DNA from: Crenothrix sp043729335 | Lineage (GTDB): Bacteria; Pseudomonadota; Gammaproteobacteria; Methylococcales; Methylomonadaceae | Reading direction: 5' to 3' | Assembly (NCBI RefSeq): GCF_043729335.1 | Contig: NZ_JAYTLQ010000013.1 | Coordinates: 1 to 64,000 of the forward strand | DNA length: 64,000 bases | In this document: positions 8,247-15,827 of the stretch, piece by piece | How the letters are laid out: each line of letters opens with the position of its first letter | Position numbering within the stretch: position 1 is the first letter of the stretch | Notes under the pieces: generated by a model | Databases searched by the model: none | Told to the model about the DNA's origin: nothing | Seen by the model: the letters and a program-made list of their open reading frames with translations, nothing else | Position numbers and translations under genes: made by a program

Positions 8247-9143
8247 TTAATGTAAGCTTAAACCGTTAGCAATCACTCTACTGGCATTCGTTTGCGGAGC
8301 GCGTGCCCACAAGTCCATGCCTGTTAGCCAGCCATTATGTCGATGCCAGGCCAAATCGCCGTTACTTGTTGTGCCATAGATAACACCGTCTCCGCTGGAG
8401 AATACGTGACGAAAATTTTGCCAGTTAAAGCCAACGGTTTTGTGTATGCCTTTATTTGACCAGTTATCTTCTCCGGTTAATCGACCCAGATGTCTGTGCC
8501 AACGCAACCGGCCACCTTTAATGATGGAGTAGATCACGCCATCGCCGCCGGAAAATATTTTAGCTGTGCCTTGCCAGCCTTTACTGATCTGTTTGCCACT
8601 GCCAGCAGCCCATTTGTTTGAGCCATCTTGCCAACCGGTATGTCGAAACCAGCGCATGTTTCCATCGGTGGTTAGCGCATAAATAACCCCATCGCCGCCT
8701 GAAAAAACATGCTGGTAATTTTGCCAGCCGTTGCCAATGACGGTCATTTTATTGGGGTTAAGCCACTGTTGGCTGCCGGTAAATTTGCTGTCATAGCGTG
8801 ACCATAACAGTTGTCCCTTATTGTCTATCAGGTAAATAACGCCTTCATTGGCCGGAATAACTTTAGTAGTGGACCAGTTGCTTAATGTTGTCATGTCGCC
8901 TACGATTTTTGCCTTTTGGTTGTCGGCTAGCGGATGCTTGCCGACCATACGGTCAGTATGTTGAAACCAGCGCAGCTTGCCATCATTCGCAAGGGTGTAT
9001 ATGTCGCCGTTGCTATTTCCAAATGCAGCATAGTTATTGGATTGGCTAGCATGAGCCAGTGAGAGAAATGTAGTGAGATAAAGCAGTAGCAGCAGGCATG
9101 AGGCGACCTTGGCGGCAGCGCTCGCGTTGTTTGGATGTTTCAT
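8247..9143 (-). CDS. Secreted tachylectin-2-like five-bladed beta-propeller protein (copy 2)
   Basis: This is a paralogue of the gene at 6929-7825 with the same architecture: a signal peptide (hydrophobic SCLLLLLYLTTFLSL, cleavage near AHA), then five ~49-residue blades with motifs such as VFSGGDGVIYAL, MRWFRHTGW and GNGW. The first blade has drifted most in both copies. ATG 9143 is chosen because AAAAATGAAA aligns with the copy 1 start; ATG 9155 is possible. The tachylectin family binds N-acetyl sugars in its eukaryotic members; for bacterial members this is only an expectation. It may act in surface, matrix or prey/host recognition, which is inference. Confidence 0.78.
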   Translation of the reverse strand: MKHPNNASAAAKVASCLLLLLYLTTFLSLAHASQSNNYAAFGNSNGDIYTLANDGKLRWFQHTDRMVGKHPLADNQKAKIVGDMTTLSNWSTTKVIPANEGVIYLIDNKGQLLWSRYDSKFTGSQQWLNPNKMTVIGNGWQNYQHVFSGGDGVIYALTTDGNMRWFRHTGWQDGSNKWAAGSGKQISKGWQGTAKIFSGGDGVIYSIIKGGRLRWHRHLGRLTGEDNWSNKGIHKTVGFNWQNFRHVFSSGDGVIYGTTSNGDLAWHRHNGWLTGMDLWARAPQTNASRVIANGLSLH

Positions 9144-9237
9144 TTTTGGACTCATAAAAATAATTGTAGACAGGGCTTTAAAATAAATGACATTACGAAA
9201 ATGCAGTTATTTGGGTATATCCTAATACCTGGGATAA

Positions 9238-9290
9238 TTATACTTTATTGTGTAAAAAAATTATTTATTAATTTGTTTAGTCACTGTATT
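9238..9290 (-). promoter_or_regulatory. Upstream block conserved between the two propeller genes (copy 2)
   Basis: The block holds TATACTTTATTGTGTAAAA followed by TTAGTCACTGTAT, matching the block at 7935-7987 with a few substitutions. It lies ~95-150 bases upstream of copy 2. The region 9144-9394 otherwise holds no gene and separates divergent copy 2 and tilS. Confidence 0.4.
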
Positions 9291-9394
9291 TTTACAGTAA
9301 TTTTTTTATTTTTAGTGTAAAAAACATGTTTTTTAGATGGGGTCTTGTTTAAAATTTCCTTGCACAGCGATTATCAGCGCTTACAATAATCGCT

Positions 9395-10711
9395 ATGTTA
9401 CTTTCCTCATCGTTTATTGCGGCACAATTAAATTCGCCCTGCCTATCTCGTGTTTACGTGGGCTACAGTGGGGGGGTGGATTCGCATGTGTTGTTGCATT
9501 TATGTGCATCAATAGTTGATTTAAAACACAAGATTACCGCTGTTTATGTGCATCACGGGTTACAACCTGAAGCTGATAATTGGGCGAAACATTGCCAACA
9601 TACGGCGTGCGAACTGGGGATCGATTTTAAAATGTTACGGGTTGATGCTTCGCCTAAGCACGGTGAAAGCCCAGAAGAAGCTGCCAGAAATGCCCGTTAT
9701 ACCGCGCTAAAAGCGTTGATTGACGTTGATTGCGCTTTGTTAGTTGCTCAGCACAGGGAAGATCAGTTGGAAACGGTATTATTGCAACTGTTTCGTGGCG
9801 GTGGTTTGCGGGGTTTGTCGGGAATGCCGGAAACTATGGCCTTTGGACAAGGTGTACTGTTGCGGCCTTTGTTGAATGTAGCCAAACAAGACATTGATGA
9901 TTATGCGAGGGTCCAGCAATTGCGATGGATTGAAGACCCAAGTAATGCCCAAAACGATTATGACCGTAACTATTTACGTAATGACATTTTACCGCTATTA
10001 AAGCAACGCTGGCCTGCGCTGGATAAAACTGTGAGTCGTTCAGCTGCGCATTGTGCGAGTGCGGAAATCTTAATTACACAAATTGCCCGGCAATGGTTTT
10101 CATCAGTATTTAATGCCGATGACAACACGCTATTATTAAGCCAGTTACAAGCGTTTGAGGCTTCACAACAGCAGCATATTATCCGAGCATGGTTTCAGCA
10201 GCTGGCTTTAAAAATGCCCGCCCAGGCATTTGTACAGCGAATTTTTCAGGAGGTGATTCATGCACGGCAAAACAGTGATCCGATATTGGCAGGGCAGGGC
10301 ATCAGTATTCGTCGCTATCGGGATAAATTATATTGCTTAAAGCATTCCCCTCAACCGTTATTAGCTGATTTTATCTGGCCAAATACCATAACATCTATAG
10401 CTCTGGGTGATAATCGCACACTGTCTTGTGTGCCCGCATCTAGTGGCATACCTGTTGAATATTGGCGAAATGCCAAAATTGTTGTCAGGTTTCGCGTAAA
10501 GTGCGAGAAAATATCTTTACCTGCGCGAGTGGATCATCATTCGTTGAAAAATTTATTTCAAGAAGCCGGCATTCCGCCATGGGATCGATTGATGCTGCCT
10601 TTCATTTATTTGGATGATAAGCTGGCCGCTGTCGGTGATAAATGGATAAGCAGCGATTTTTACAGCGAAACAAATGAATCCATACGACTGGTATTGCGTG
10701 CGTTACAATAA
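9395..10711 (+). CDS. tilS: tRNA(Ile)-lysidine synthase
   Basis: TilS attaches lysine to C34 of the tRNA-Ile with CAU anticodon, changing its codon specificity to AUA; the gene is essential in most bacteria. The 438-residue protein has the PP-loop SGGVDS at residues ~25-30, and the N-type ATPase core to about residue 215 with HHGLQ, QHREDQLET and RPLL. A TilS substrate-binding region and C-terminal domain follow, ending near the usual length. The start at ATG 9395 has only a weak ribosome site, but no better in-frame start exists. It stands alone between the propeller genes and pyrG. Confidence 0.94.
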   Translation: MLLSSSFIAAQLNSPCLSRVYVGYSGGVDSHVLLHLCASIVDLKHKITAVYVHHGLQPEADNWAKHCQHTACELGIDFKMLRVDASPKHGESPEEAARNARYTALKALIDVDCALLVAQHREDQLETVLLQLFRGGGLRGLSGMPETMAFGQGVLLRPLLNVAKQDIDDYARVQQLRWIEDPSNAQNDYDRNYLRNDILPLLKQRWPALDKTVSRSAAHCASAEILITQIARQWFSSVFNADDNTLLLSQLQAFEASQQQHIIRAWFQQLALKMPAQAFVQRIFQEVIHARQNSDPILAGQGISIRRYRDKLYCLKHSPQPLLADFIWPNTITSIALGDNRTLSCVPASSGIPVEYWRNAKIVVRFRVKCEKISLPARVDHHSLKNLFQEAGIPPWDRLMLPFIYLDDKLAAVGDKWISSDFYSETNESIRLVLRALQ

Positions 10712-10921
10712 CGCCATGGATAATAAAAACATCTTATTTTGCAGTATATTGCTTAAATGATCTGGTTTTTGCTGATTAACCCATTAAATCAATAGTTTAT
10801 GCGTTTTTTTATGTGATCTGGTAAATAAATCCGGAAAGATCATGACGACAAGCGTATTGTCGATTAAAATGTCTACGTTTTACGACCTTTCTTCAGATAC
10901 ACTCTGAGCATTCAATCCCAC

Positions 10922-12553
10922 ATGACAAAATACATTTTCATTACCGGCGGAGTGGTGTCTTCGCTCGGCAAAGGCATCGCGGCATCATCGCTTGCTGCCA
11001 TTCTTGAGGCGCGTGGTCTCAAAATAACCATGACTAAGCTCGATCCTTATATCAATGTTGATCCGGGGACTATGAGCCCATTTCAGCATGGCGAAGTATT
11101 TGTCACTGAGGATGGCGCGGAAACTGATCTGGATTTAGGTCATTATGAACGCTTTCTTAAAACCACACTGACCAAGAAAAACAGTTTTACCACTGGCCAA
11201 GTATACGACAGTGTACTGAAACGAGAGCGCAGGGGTGAGTATTTAGGCGCGACCGTTCAGGTTATTCCGCATATTACCGATGAGATTAAAAACCGTATCT
11301 ATTTAAGCGCCGAAGGCATGGATGTGGCATTGATTGAAGTGGGCGGCACGGTGGGTGATATTGAGTCCTTGCCGTTTTTGGAAGCTATTCGGCAAATGCG
11401 TTTTGAGCTGGGCGCGGAAAGATCGCTGTTTATCCATTTAACCTTGGTGCCGTATATTCGTTCGGCAGGCGAGATAAAAACCAAGCCTACGCAGCATTCG
11501 GTTAAAGAATTACGCTCTATTGGTATTCAGCCAGATATTCTGATTTGTCGGTCTGAACAAAGCATTCCGGAAAGTGATCGCCGCAAAATTGCCTTGTTTA
11601 CCAATGTAGAAGAAAAAGCGGTGATTTCTGCAATTGATGCGGATTCAATTTACCGCATTCCGTTGTTGTTGCACGCGCAAGGCCTGGACGACATTGTTGT
11701 GCATAAGCTGCGCCTGAATGTACCGCCTGCCGATTTAACCGAGTGGCACAATGTCGTTGAAGCGTTAACGCATCCGACAGCTGAGGTGACGATTGCCATT
11801 GTGGGTAAATATGTCGATCATTCTGATGCATATAAATCATTGAATGAAGCGTTGATTCATGCCGGTATTGCTACCTTGAACAAGGTGAAAATCATTTACA
11901 TTGATTCAGAGACTATTGAAGATGAGGGCATTGCCCAGCTCAAACATGTCGATGCTATTTTGGTGCCGGGTGGTTTTGGTGAACGTGGCGTGGAAGGCAA
12001 AATTGCTACCGTGCGTTATGCCCGCGAGAACAAAATTCCGTATTTGGGTATATGCCTAGGTATGCAAGTGGCGGTTATTGAGTTTGCTAGAAATATGGCG
12101 AATTTGGCGGGTGCGCACAGTACTGAGTTTGTGCAGGCGACGCCGCATCCGGTGATTGGCTTGATTACCGAGTGGATGGATGACAGCGGCCAGCTAGAAA
12201 CCCGTGATGAGCAAACCGATTTGGGTGGTTCCATGCGTTTGGGTGGTCAGCAATGCCAGTTAGAACCCAGTTCTTTGGCGCATCAAACTTATCAGCAAGA
12301 TGTGATTACTGAGCGCCATCGCCATCGCTATGAGTTTAATAACCAGTATTATGAACGCTTGGAACAAGCCGGTTTACGGTTTTCCGGTAAGTCAATTGAT
12401 GGACGACTAGTAGAAATGATTGAGATTCCTGACCATCCATGGTTTTTGGCCTGTCAGTTTCATCCGGAATTTACTTCAACGCCACGGCGTGGGCATCCGT
12501 TGTTTTCGGGGTTTGTTAGGGCGGCGGCGTTGCATAAGCAGTCAAGCGATTAG
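10922..12553 (+). CDS. pyrG: CTP synthase
   Basis: CTP synthase makes CTP from UTP, ATP and glutamine. The 543-residue protein has the N-terminal synthase domain beginning MTKYIFITGGVVSSLGKG and a C-terminal class I glutamine amidotransferase domain from ~residue 290. The latter has the nucleophile segment GICLGMQ and the catalytic His-Glu in CQFHPEF. In gammaproteobacteria pyrG is usually followed directly by kdsA, eno and ftsB. Here 1.7 kb of accessory genes, starting 8 bases after the pyrG stop, come first. Confidence 0.97.
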   Translation: MTKYIFITGGVVSSLGKGIAASSLAAILEARGLKITMTKLDPYINVDPGTMSPFQHGEVFVTEDGAETDLDLGHYERFLKTTLTKKNSFTTGQVYDSVLKRERRGEYLGATVQVIPHITDEIKNRIYLSAEGMDVALIEVGGTVGDIESLPFLEAIRQMRFELGAERSLFIHLTLVPYIRSAGEIKTKPTQHSVKELRSIGIQPDILICRSEQSIPESDRRKIALFTNVEEKAVISAIDADSIYRIPLLLHAQGLDDIVVHKLRLNVPPADLTEWHNVVEALTHPTAEVTIAIVGKYVDHSDAYKSLNEALIHAGIATLNKVKIIYIDSETIEDEGIAQLKHVDAILVPGGFGERGVEGKIATVRYARENKIPYLGICLGMQVAVIEFARNMANLAGAHSTEFVQATPHPVIGLITEWMDDSGQLETRDEQTDLGGSMRLGGQQCQLEPSSLAHQTYQQDVITERHRHRYEFNNQYYERLEQAGLRFSGKSIDGRLVEMIEIPDHPWFLACQFHPEFTSTPRRGHPLFSGFVRAAALHKQSSD

Positions 12554-12561
12554 AAGGGATA

Positions 12562-13422
12562 ATGTCCGATAAACGTTTTAAAGTTGCTTTATCGTTTCCA
12601 GGCGAAAAGCGCGATTATGTATTGCAAGTCGCTGAATTGTTAGCAGAGCAATTGGGTAAAGAAGCCGTTTTTTATGATGCTTGGCATGAAGATAAATTTC
12701 CTTCTATGAATTTTGATACTTATCTGCAAAAAATTTACCACCAAGATTCGCAGCTGATCATACCGTTTTTGTGCATCGATTATGAGCGTAAAGAATGGTG
12801 TGGCTTGGAGTGGCGAGCTATTCGCGATTTAATTAAAAAACGAGAAGATAAAGACATCATGCTATTACGTTTTGATGATGTCGATATGCCTGGTATTTTT
12901 AGCATTGATCGTTGGATCGATTTGCGAATAAATACTCCTGAACAAATTGCTGAGTTGATTTTTAAGCGATTGAAAGATAAAAAATGTTTTTGGCAAATTG
13001 TTGGAAAATTTAAGTTAATAGATGGTCTTGCTATTGATACAGAAATAGATTTAATGTGGTTGCGCTTTACTCATGAGCAAGTTTGGGGAAATGAAACAGC
13101 AAACGGTCACTCACGAGAAGTGAACTGGGAAAATGCTTTGAAGGTTGCGGAAGTTTTCAATGAAAAAGGCGGGTATGCTGGTTATATAGATTGGCGATTA
13201 CCCACAATGAATGAGTTGGAAACTCTGGTTACTATACATAGATATATTAATTCTGATGTTTTCCCCAATAATAGTGGTGGGAATTTTTGGTCATCATCCC
13301 TAGATGCATCTAATTACTCACAGGGTTACGGCAAATCATACTTCGGTTTTCTCAGTCCCAAAGATTATTTGAACAATAAGGATTTCTGTAGTCAGGTGCG
13401 GTTAGTGCGTAGCGGACAGTGA
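12562..13422 (+). CDS. TIR domain - DUF1566 (Lcl_C) fusion protein
   Basis: A 286-residue two-domain protein. Residues ~5-135 form a bacterial TIR domain: KVALSFPGEKRDYV strand, FYDAWHEDKF, and KEWCGLEWRAI, where Glu83 is the likely catalytic NADase glutamate. Residues ~150-285 form a DUF1566/Lcl_C domain with the family marks LMW (164-166), WRLPT (211-215), FWSSS (242-246) and VRLVR (279-283); this domain is related to the C-type-lectin/FGE fold. TIR effectors in bacteria often cleave NAD+ in antiphage responses, with the partner domain sensing a trigger. Here DUF1566 would be the sensor, which is inference. It starts 8 bases after pyrG with an AGAAGGGATA ribosome site, and its codons are AT-richer than those of pyrG. 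Confidence 0.85.
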   Translation: MSDKRFKVALSFPGEKRDYVLQVAELLAEQLGKEAVFYDAWHEDKFPSMNFDTYLQKIYHQDSQLIIPFLCIDYERKEWCGLEWRAIRDLIKKREDKDIMLLRFDDVDMPGIFSIDRWIDLRINTPEQIAELIFKRLKDKKCFWQIVGKFKLIDGLAIDTEIDLMWLRFTHEQVWGNETANGHSREVNWENALKVAEVFNEKGGYAGYIDWRLPTMNELETLVTIHRYINSDVFPNNSGGNFWSSSLDASNYSQGYGKSYFGFLSPKDYLNNKDFCSQVRLVRSGQ

Positions 13423-13487
13423 TTTTGTTTTTTGTTGTTATCCAGCTTACCCTGTTTGAAAATAAGGCTAAAAATTAGGAGGCATTT

Positions 13488-13751
13488 ATGAAACTGCAAG
13501 TTGTGGTTCACCCTGCTGAAGAAGGTGGTTTTTGGGCGGAAATTCCTGCTTTATCGGGTTGCGTTTCAGAGGGCGAGACATTTGAAGAAACGGTAGCGAA
13601 TATAAATGAAGCAGCGGAAGGTTGGTTTGAAGTTGCGGATATACACGATGAAACAGCTTATTTGCTGAGTAATCCCGCAAATAAAGCACAGCTTTTAGAA
13701 GCAATAAAAAACGTTGAAAACAATCAACTGATTGATGTTGAGATAAATTAG
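13488..13751 (+). CDS. HicB-like antitoxin with Phd/YefM-like C-terminal tail
   Basis: An 87-residue protein behind a perfect AGGAGG (13478-13483). Residues 1-52 match the HicB-like partial RNase-H fold (VVVHPAEEGGFWAEIPALSG, CVSEGETFEE). Residues ~55-75 (TAYLLSNPANKAQLLEAI) instead resemble the C-terminus of Phd/YefM antitoxins, which normally binds a RelE-type toxin. No HicA or RelE toxin is adjacent. The protein may therefore be a hybrid created by recombination and an orphan antitoxin. It follows the TIR gene by 65 bases and precedes the DUF4160 gene by 12. Confidence 0.75.
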   Translation: MKLQVVVHPAEEGGFWAEIPALSGCVSEGETFEETVANINEAAEGWFEVADIHDETAYLLSNPANKAQLLEAIKNVENNQLIDVEIN

Positions 13752-13763
13752 ATAAAATTCATC

Positions 13764-14030
13764 ATGCCTATTATTTCCATGTTTTACGGGATTATCATTC
13801 GGTTATACCTTATGGATAATCAACATCACCACACACCGCATATTCATGCCAAATATGCGGAGTTCGATGCTTCAATTGCTATTGATGATGGAGAAATTCT
13901 AGCTGGACAAATACCGCGAAAACAGTTGCGTCTTGTTCAAGCGTGGATTGAACTACGTCATGATGAACTCATGGCTGATTGGGAGTTAGCTGTCAGTGGT
14001 GAAACTCCTTACAAAATCACTCCACTGTAA
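13764..14030 (+). CDS. DUF4160 family protein (predicted toxin-antitoxin-like partner)
   Basis: An 88-residue DUF4160 protein: the MFYGIIIRLY start, a His-rich HHHTPHIHAKY segment, and a closing region LVQAWIELRHDELMADWELA are characteristic of the family. DUF4160 genes commonly occur directly upstream of DUF2442 genes, as here (4 bases between them). The pair has the size and mobility of a toxin-antitoxin module, but which partner is toxic is not established from this sequence. It is part of the accessory block between pyrG and kdsA. Confidence 0.8.
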   Translation: MPIISMFYGIIIRLYLMDNQHHHTPHIHAKYAEFDASIAIDDGEILAGQIPRKQLRLVQAWIELRHDELMADWELAVSGETPYKITPL

Positions 14031-14034
14031 GCGT

Positions 14035-14274
14035 ATGTATTGGGATGTCAAATTTGTTAAACCACTGGCTGATTATCAACTCTATGTTGAAATTGAAGAT
14101 GGCCGTTGTGGGTTTTTTGATGTAAAACCCTACTTAGATATTGGCGTGTGCCGTGAATTAAAGAATGTCCATTATTTTAATCAAGTGGATATTTTATTCG
14201 GTGCAATAACCTGGCCGAACGAACAAGACATTGCGCCAGAAACCTTACTGGCAAATTTATTACCAATGGAATAA
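14035..14274 (+). CDS. DUF2442 family protein
   Basis: A 79-residue DUF2442 protein with the typical pattern: an N-terminal WDVKFVKPLADYQLYVEI, a central FFDVKPYL, and a closing GAITWPNEQDIAPETL. The start is ATG 14035, four bases after the DUF4160 stop; a GTG at 13996 would overlap that gene by 35 bases and is less likely. Coupling to DUF4160 suggests co-translation as a small two-gene module. It ends 12 bases before kdsA, so readthrough into kdsA is plausible. Confidence 0.8.
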   Translation: MYWDVKFVKPLADYQLYVEIEDGRCGFFDVKPYLDIGVCRELKNVHYFNQVDILFGAITWPNEQDIAPETLLANLLPME

Positions 14275-14286
14275 AACGAGAATAAC

Positions 14287-15120
14287 ATGCAATTATGCGG
14301 TTTTGAAGTAGGCTTAGATCAACCCTTTTTTTTGATAGCAGGGCCATGCGTTATAGAAAGTGAACAACTGGCCATTGATACAGCAGGCTATCTTAAAGAG
14401 CTAACCACAGCCTTAAACATCCCGTTTATCTATAAATCCTCGTTTGATAAGGCTAACCGCTCATCACACGAAACCTTTCGGGGCTTGGGTTTTGAAACAG
14501 GCTTAAACATACTGGCCAAAGTTAAACAACAAATCGGCGTACCCGTACTAACCGACGTACATGAAGACACCCCGCTTGCAGAAGTGGCAAGCGTGGTTGA
14601 TGTGATGCAAACCCCTGCGTTTTTATGTCGGCAAACCAATTTTATCCAAGCTGTAGCGTCGCAAGGCATTGCGGTTAACATCAAAAAAGGCCAGTTTTTA
14701 GCACCGTGGGATATGGTGCATGTTGCCAATAAAGCCAAGGCTACCGGCAATCAGCAGATTATGGTGTGCGAACGCGGCGTATCTTTTGGCTATAATAACT
14801 TGGTGTCGGATATGCGCTCTTTGGCGGTAATGCGCGATACTGCGTGCCCCGTGGTGTTTGATGCCACGCATTCGGTACAATTGCCCGGTGGACAAGGTAC
14901 ACACTCAGGTGGACAGCGCGAGTTCGTCCCCGTATTGGCACGGGCTGCGGTGGCAGTGGGTATCGCAGGGTTGTTTATGGAGACGCATCCTAATCCTAGC
15001 GAGGCCAAAAGTGACGGGCCAAATTCGTGGCCATTACATAGAATGCGAGAATTATTAGAAACGCTTATGGCTTTGGATAACGTGGTTAAGCGTCAGCCGT
15101 TCATTGAAACAATTTTGTAA
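14287..15120 (+). CDS. kdsA: 2-dehydro-3-deoxyphosphooctonate aldolase (KDO-8-phosphate synthase)
   Basis: KdsA condenses phosphoenolpyruvate with arabinose 5-phosphate to KDO-8-phosphate, for lipopolysaccharide inner core. The 277-residue TIM-barrel protein has FLIAGPCVIES near the start, YKSSFDKANRSS (~49-60), TDVHE, RGVSFGYNNLV and a closing DGPNSWPL segment, and is full length. Its normal neighbours pyrG and eno are both present but each is separated from it by accessory genes. The ribosome site (ACGAGAATAAC) is weak. Confidence 0.96.
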   Translation: MQLCGFEVGLDQPFFLIAGPCVIESEQLAIDTAGYLKELTTALNIPFIYKSSFDKANRSSHETFRGLGFETGLNILAKVKQQIGVPVLTDVHEDTPLAEVASVVDVMQTPAFLCRQTNFIQAVASQGIAVNIKKGQFLAPWDMVHVANKAKATGNQQIMVCERGVSFGYNNLVSDMRSLAVMRDTACPVVFDATHSVQLPGGQGTHSGGQREFVPVLARAAVAVGIAGLFMETHPNPSEAKSDGPNSWPLHRMRELLETLMALDNVVKRQPFIETIL

Positions 15121-15144
15121 TGTAAGTGCTGTTATAGTGGTGTC

Positions 15145-15753
15145 ATGATGAAAATTACCCAATTATCCCAGCTTGATTTAACGGCCAGTTACAGTTATGC
15201 CGATTATCTGACCTGGCAGTTTGCAGATGCGGTAGAGTTAATTAAAGGCAAAATACAATTGATGTCGCCTGCGCCAAATGTTAAGCACCAAAGACTTTCA
15301 TGGCAACTCAGCGGGACTTTATTTAATTACTTTAATCATAAATCGTGTAGTGCTTTTTCAGCACCGTTTGATGTGCGCTTGTACGACCGTAAAAAATCCT
15401 TGTTGGCCAATAAAGACATCACCACGGTTGTACAGCCCGATATTTGCGTAATTTGCGATAACAGCAAACTGGATGAACAAGGTTGTAACGGTGCGCCGGA
15501 TTGGATTATTGAGATTTTATCGAAAGGCAATTCTAAAAAGGAAGTCAAAACCAAGCACGCGCTGTATGCAGAAAGCGGTGTAAAAGAATATTGGTTGGTC
15601 TATCCTTATGAAGAGGTTATCCAGCAATTTGTTTTACAAGGTGATGAGACTGCTTATCAATTAATCAACAGTTATGCCGATGATGATCGAGCCGTATCGT
15701 TTGTATTTCCTGATTTAGCGATTGATTTAGTTGCCTTATTTAAAGACAGTTAA
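15145..15753 (+). CDS. Uma2 family (DUF820) putative restriction-like endonuclease
   Basis: A 202-residue Uma2/DUF820 protein of the PD-(D/E)XK nuclease superfamily. Visible motifs are the LTWQFADAVELIKGKI N-terminal glutamate region, VQPDICVI (motif II aspartate), DWIIEILSKGNSKKEVKTKH (E-x-L-S with following lysines) and KEYWLVYP. These are numerous in cyanobacteria and scattered elsewhere, and the biological role is unresolved. Two adjacent ATGs (15145, 15148) are possible starts. It lies between kdsA and eno, which are normally neighbours, so it is an insertion into that line. Confidence 0.85.
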   Translation: MMKITQLSQLDLTASYSYADYLTWQFADAVELIKGKIQLMSPAPNVKHQRLSWQLSGTLFNYFNHKSCSAFSAPFDVRLYDRKKSLLANKDITTVVQPDICVICDNSKLDEQGCNGAPDWIIEILSKGNSKKEVKTKHALYAESGVKEYWLVYPYEEVIQQFVLQGDETAYQLINSYADDDRAVSFVFPDLAIDLVALFKDS

Positions 15754-15827
15754 TGTCATCCCTTATTTTTAAAGTGTGCTTAGGCACAGAATGTTTTTAT
15801 TTTTAATCTTCGGAGCAAAACAGCAAC

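Noticed and set aside
12562..13422. DUF1566 domain as the variable protein of a diversity-generating retroelement
   Set aside because: C-type-lectin-like domains are typical DGR targets, but no reverse transcriptase gene and no template/variable repeat pair were seen nearby.
14430..15058. Several open frames on both strands within kdsA
   Set aside because: All overlap the well-supported kdsA frame and lack any recognisable protein features.
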